In this document: positions 4,772-6,321 of the stretch, in pieces
Layout: every line of letters starts with the position of its first letter
How positions within the stretch are numbered: position 1 is the first letter of the stretch
Assembly (NCBI GenBank): GCA_937864205.1
Contig: CALMJB010000059.1
Span: 1-6,321, forward strand
DNA: 6,321 nt
Origin: an uncultured Actinomycetes bacterium
Lineage (GTDB): Bacteria > Actinomycetota > Actinomycetes > Nanopelagicales > Nanopelagicaceae
Reading direction: 5' to 3'
The notes under the pieces: generated by a model
Told to the model about the DNA's origin: nothing
The model's input: the letters and a program-made list of their open reading frames with translations, nothing else
Database searches by the model: none
Position numbers and translations under genes: made by a program

Positions 4772-5983
4772 ATGATGAACGGAACAAGTCAGTCAAAGTT
4801 TCGACTTTTCACTTCAGAATCTGTCACTGAAGGTCACCCTGACAAAATTGCAGATCAAATCTCTGATTCAATTTTAGATTCACTGCTTACCCAAGATGTC
4901 AAAAGTCGAGTTGCGGTTGAAACCTTGATTACAACTGGTCAAGTTCATGTTGCTGGGGAAGTAACCACAAATGGTTTTGCTGACGTGATGGCAATTGTCA
5001 GAGAAAAAGTTCTAGAAATCGGTTATGACTCATCTGAAAAAGGCTTTGATGGAAACACCTGCGGAGTATCGGTTTCAATTGGTCAACAATCGGCCGACAT
5101 TGCGCAAGGTGTCAATGATGCGGTTGAGAAGAGATTAGATTCATCAGTTGATCCACTTGATTTACAAGGTGCAGGCGATCAGGGACTCATGTTCGGATAT
5201 GCCTGTAATGACACCGCAGAATTAATGCCATTGCCAATATCGCTGGCACATCAGTTAGCGGCGCAATTATCCAAAGTTCGCAAAAGCGGGCAGTTACCTT
5301 ATTTAAGACCAGATGGAAAAACTCAGGTAACAATTGCATATGATGGCGATAAAGCGGTAGCGCTCGATACCATCGTGATTTCAACACAACATGCTGAGAA
5401 TGTGGATCTAGTAAAGCAATTAACGCCAGAGGTAAAACGTTTTGTAATTGATCCAATTGTGCAAAAGATTGCCCTTGATAAATCCGATCTTAAAATTTTG
5501 ATTAATCCGACCGGTCGATTCGTGATTGGTGGACCAATGGGTGATGCCGGATTAACCGGCCGAAAAATTATTGTTGATACCTATGGCGGAATGGCACGTC
5601 ATGGTGGCGGTGCGTTTTCCGGAAAAGATCCATCCAAAGTTGATCGCTCCGCCGCATATGCAATGCGATGGGTGGCAAAGAATGTTGTGGCCGCTGGTTT
5701 TGCCGGACGTTGCGAAGTTCAAGTTGCATATGCAATCGGAAAAGCACATCCAGTTGGATTATTTGTAGAGACTTTTGGAACTGAAACGATTCCACTAGAT
5801 AAAATCATTTTGGCAGTTAAATCGGTATTTGATTTAAGACCAGCGGCAATTATCAAAGAGTTGAATTTGCTTCGCCCTATTTATTCACTAACTAGCTCAT
5901 ATGGGCACTTTGGCCGTGAACTTGCCGAGTTCACTTGGGAGAAAACCGACAAAGTAAAGGCATTACAAGCAGCCATAAAGTAG
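4772..5983 (+). CDS. metK: S-adenosylmethionine synthetase (methionine adenosyltransferase)
   Basis: This cytosolic enzyme, usually a tetramer, makes S-adenosylmethionine from methionine and ATP. The 403-residue product is full length. The core starts at RLFTSESVTEGHPDK (11-25; His22 and Asp24 in the ATP/metal site), followed by GQVHVAGEV, the signature hexapeptide GAGDQG (133-138), INPTGRFVIGGPMGDAGLTG, the P-loop-like second signature GGGAFSGKD (278-286) with DPSKVDRSAAY after it, and the C-terminal SSYGHFGR. All the usual catalytic segments are present. Two consecutive ATGs (4772, 4775) could start it; I keep the first because it abuts the upstream TAA. The nearest ribosome-site-like sequence is GGATAGG at 4755-4761, ten bases upstream and weak. 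The 50-base gap after coaBC is too short for a SAM riboswitch. The residues before Phe10 are not conserved family sequence. Confidence 0.97.
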   Translation: MMNGTSQSKFRLFTSESVTEGHPDKIADQISDSILDSLLTQDVKSRVAVETLITTGQVHVAGEVTTNGFADVMAIVREKVLEIGYDSSEKGFDGNTCGVSVSIGQQSADIAQGVNDAVEKRLDSSVDPLDLQGAGDQGLMFGYACNDTAELMPLPISLAHQLAAQLSKVRKSGQLPYLRPDGKTQVTIAYDGDKAVALDTIVISTQHAENVDLVKQLTPEVKRFVIDPIVQKIALDKSDLKILINPTGRFVIGGPMGDAGLTGRKIIVDTYGGMARHGGGAFSGKDPSKVDRSAAYAMRWVAKNVVAAGFAGRCEVQVAYAIGKAHPVGLFVETFGTETIPLDKIILAVKSVFDLRPAAIIKELNLLRPIYSLTSSYGHFGRELAEFTWEKTDKVKALQAAIK

Positions 5984-5992
5984 TTTTGAACC

Positions 5993-6321
5993 GTGATTGC
6001 CAAGGTGCTAGTTCAAACACCGATCTCTGCAATCGAGGAAATCTACGACTATAAAATTCCAGATTCTCTAAAAGATCAATTAGTTTTCGGGCAACTAGTT
6101 GAAATTCCATTTCGAACTCGTCTCACAATCGGGCTTGTAATCGATATAGTGAAAAGCAATAGCCCAACTGATTCATCAAATTCTTCTACATTTACAAAAC
6201 TGAGTGCTCAATCGCTCAAAGAGATCAAACGGATCTTGAATACAAATCAAGTAATTGATGTTTATACCCTTAATCTAATTAAGGCAGTTCAAAAGCAATT
6301 TGGTGGATCGTTGTGGCAAAT
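5993..6321 (+). CDS. priA: Primosomal protein N' (PriA), N-terminal part (3' partial)
   Basis: PriA recognises stalled or repaired forks and restarts replication. Only about 109 residues are visible because the window ends inside the gene. The start GTG follows metK by nine bases and is the first possible start after an in-frame TGA at 5987. The translation begins VIAKVLVQTPISAIEEIYDY and matches the PriA 3'-end DNA-binding domain: the EIYDYKIPD segment (cf. FDYLVP in the family), FGQLVEIPF and TIGLVIDI (45-52), then a Ser/Thr/Asn-rich linker (about 56-67) and VYTLNLIKAVQKQFGG, the segment that introduces the winged-helix region. The metK-priA order is typical of actinobacteria. Actinobacterial PriA often lacks helicase motifs, but that region is outside the window. 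No good ribosome site is seen, so coupling to metK is plausible. Confidence 0.88.
   Translation, partial: MIAKVLVQTPISAIEEIYDYKIPDSLKDQLVFGQLVEIPFRTRLTIGLVIDIVKSNSPTDSSNSSTFTKLSAQSLKEIKRILNTNQVIDVYTLNLIKAVQKQFGGSLWQ

Noticed and set aside
5571..5768. Overlapping frames on both strands inside metK
   Set aside because: The metK frame here contains the GGGAFSGKD signature and continuous family similarity; the alternative frames have no support.

Overview
The window is one strand-uniform, tightly packed block of housekeeping genes, all on the plus strand. In order they are: pyrK (5' end cut), pyrD, pyrF, a fused mIHF-guanylate kinase gene, rpoZ, coaBC, metK and the start of priA (3' end cut). 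Every product is identified from family motifs read in the translations. No RNA gene, mobile element, CRISPR array or phage feature is visible, and no intergenic stretch exceeds about 50 bases.

Organism: the order pyrF - mIHF - gmk - rpoZ - coaBC - metK - priA is the classic actinobacterial arrangement. The omega subunit carries the actinobacterial insertion (around AYYSQLGEGLLEYVGPLVE), and the DNA-binding domain fused to Gmk is the actinobacteria-specific mIHF/sIHF family. By eye the sequence is only about 40% G+C, with many AAA, ATT and TTA codons, which is low for the phylum. This suggests a streamlined freshwater actinobacterium of the acI/Nanopelagicales kind (Planktophila-like). That assignment is inference; the phylum is much firmer than the order.

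Layout: positions 1-2211 hold the last steps of UMP synthesis. PyrK and PyrD form an NAD+-linked (class 1B) dihydroorotate dehydrogenase, and PyrF is OMP decarboxylase of the short E. coli/Bacillus type. A 49-base AT-rich gap with a candidate leaderless promoter, preceded by inverted repeats in the end of pyrF, separates this from positions 2261-4721: mIHF-Gmk (GMP to GDP plus a nucleoid-binding domain), RNA polymerase omega, and CoaBC (coenzyme A synthesis). Positions 4772-5983 encode S-adenosylmethionine synthetase, and 5993 onward the N-terminal domain of PriA.

Three gene junctions are ATGA stop/start overlaps, and good Shine-Dalgarno sites are scarce, so translational coupling and possibly leaderless initiation seem to be the rule. 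The most interesting points are the in-frame mIHF-Gmk fusion, with an AAGGAG plus ATT at the domain junction; a 17-codon micro-ORF that exactly fills the coaBC-metK gap in frame with metK; and the non-actinobacterial flavour of the PyrKDF trio. I found no wholly new multi-gene system here.
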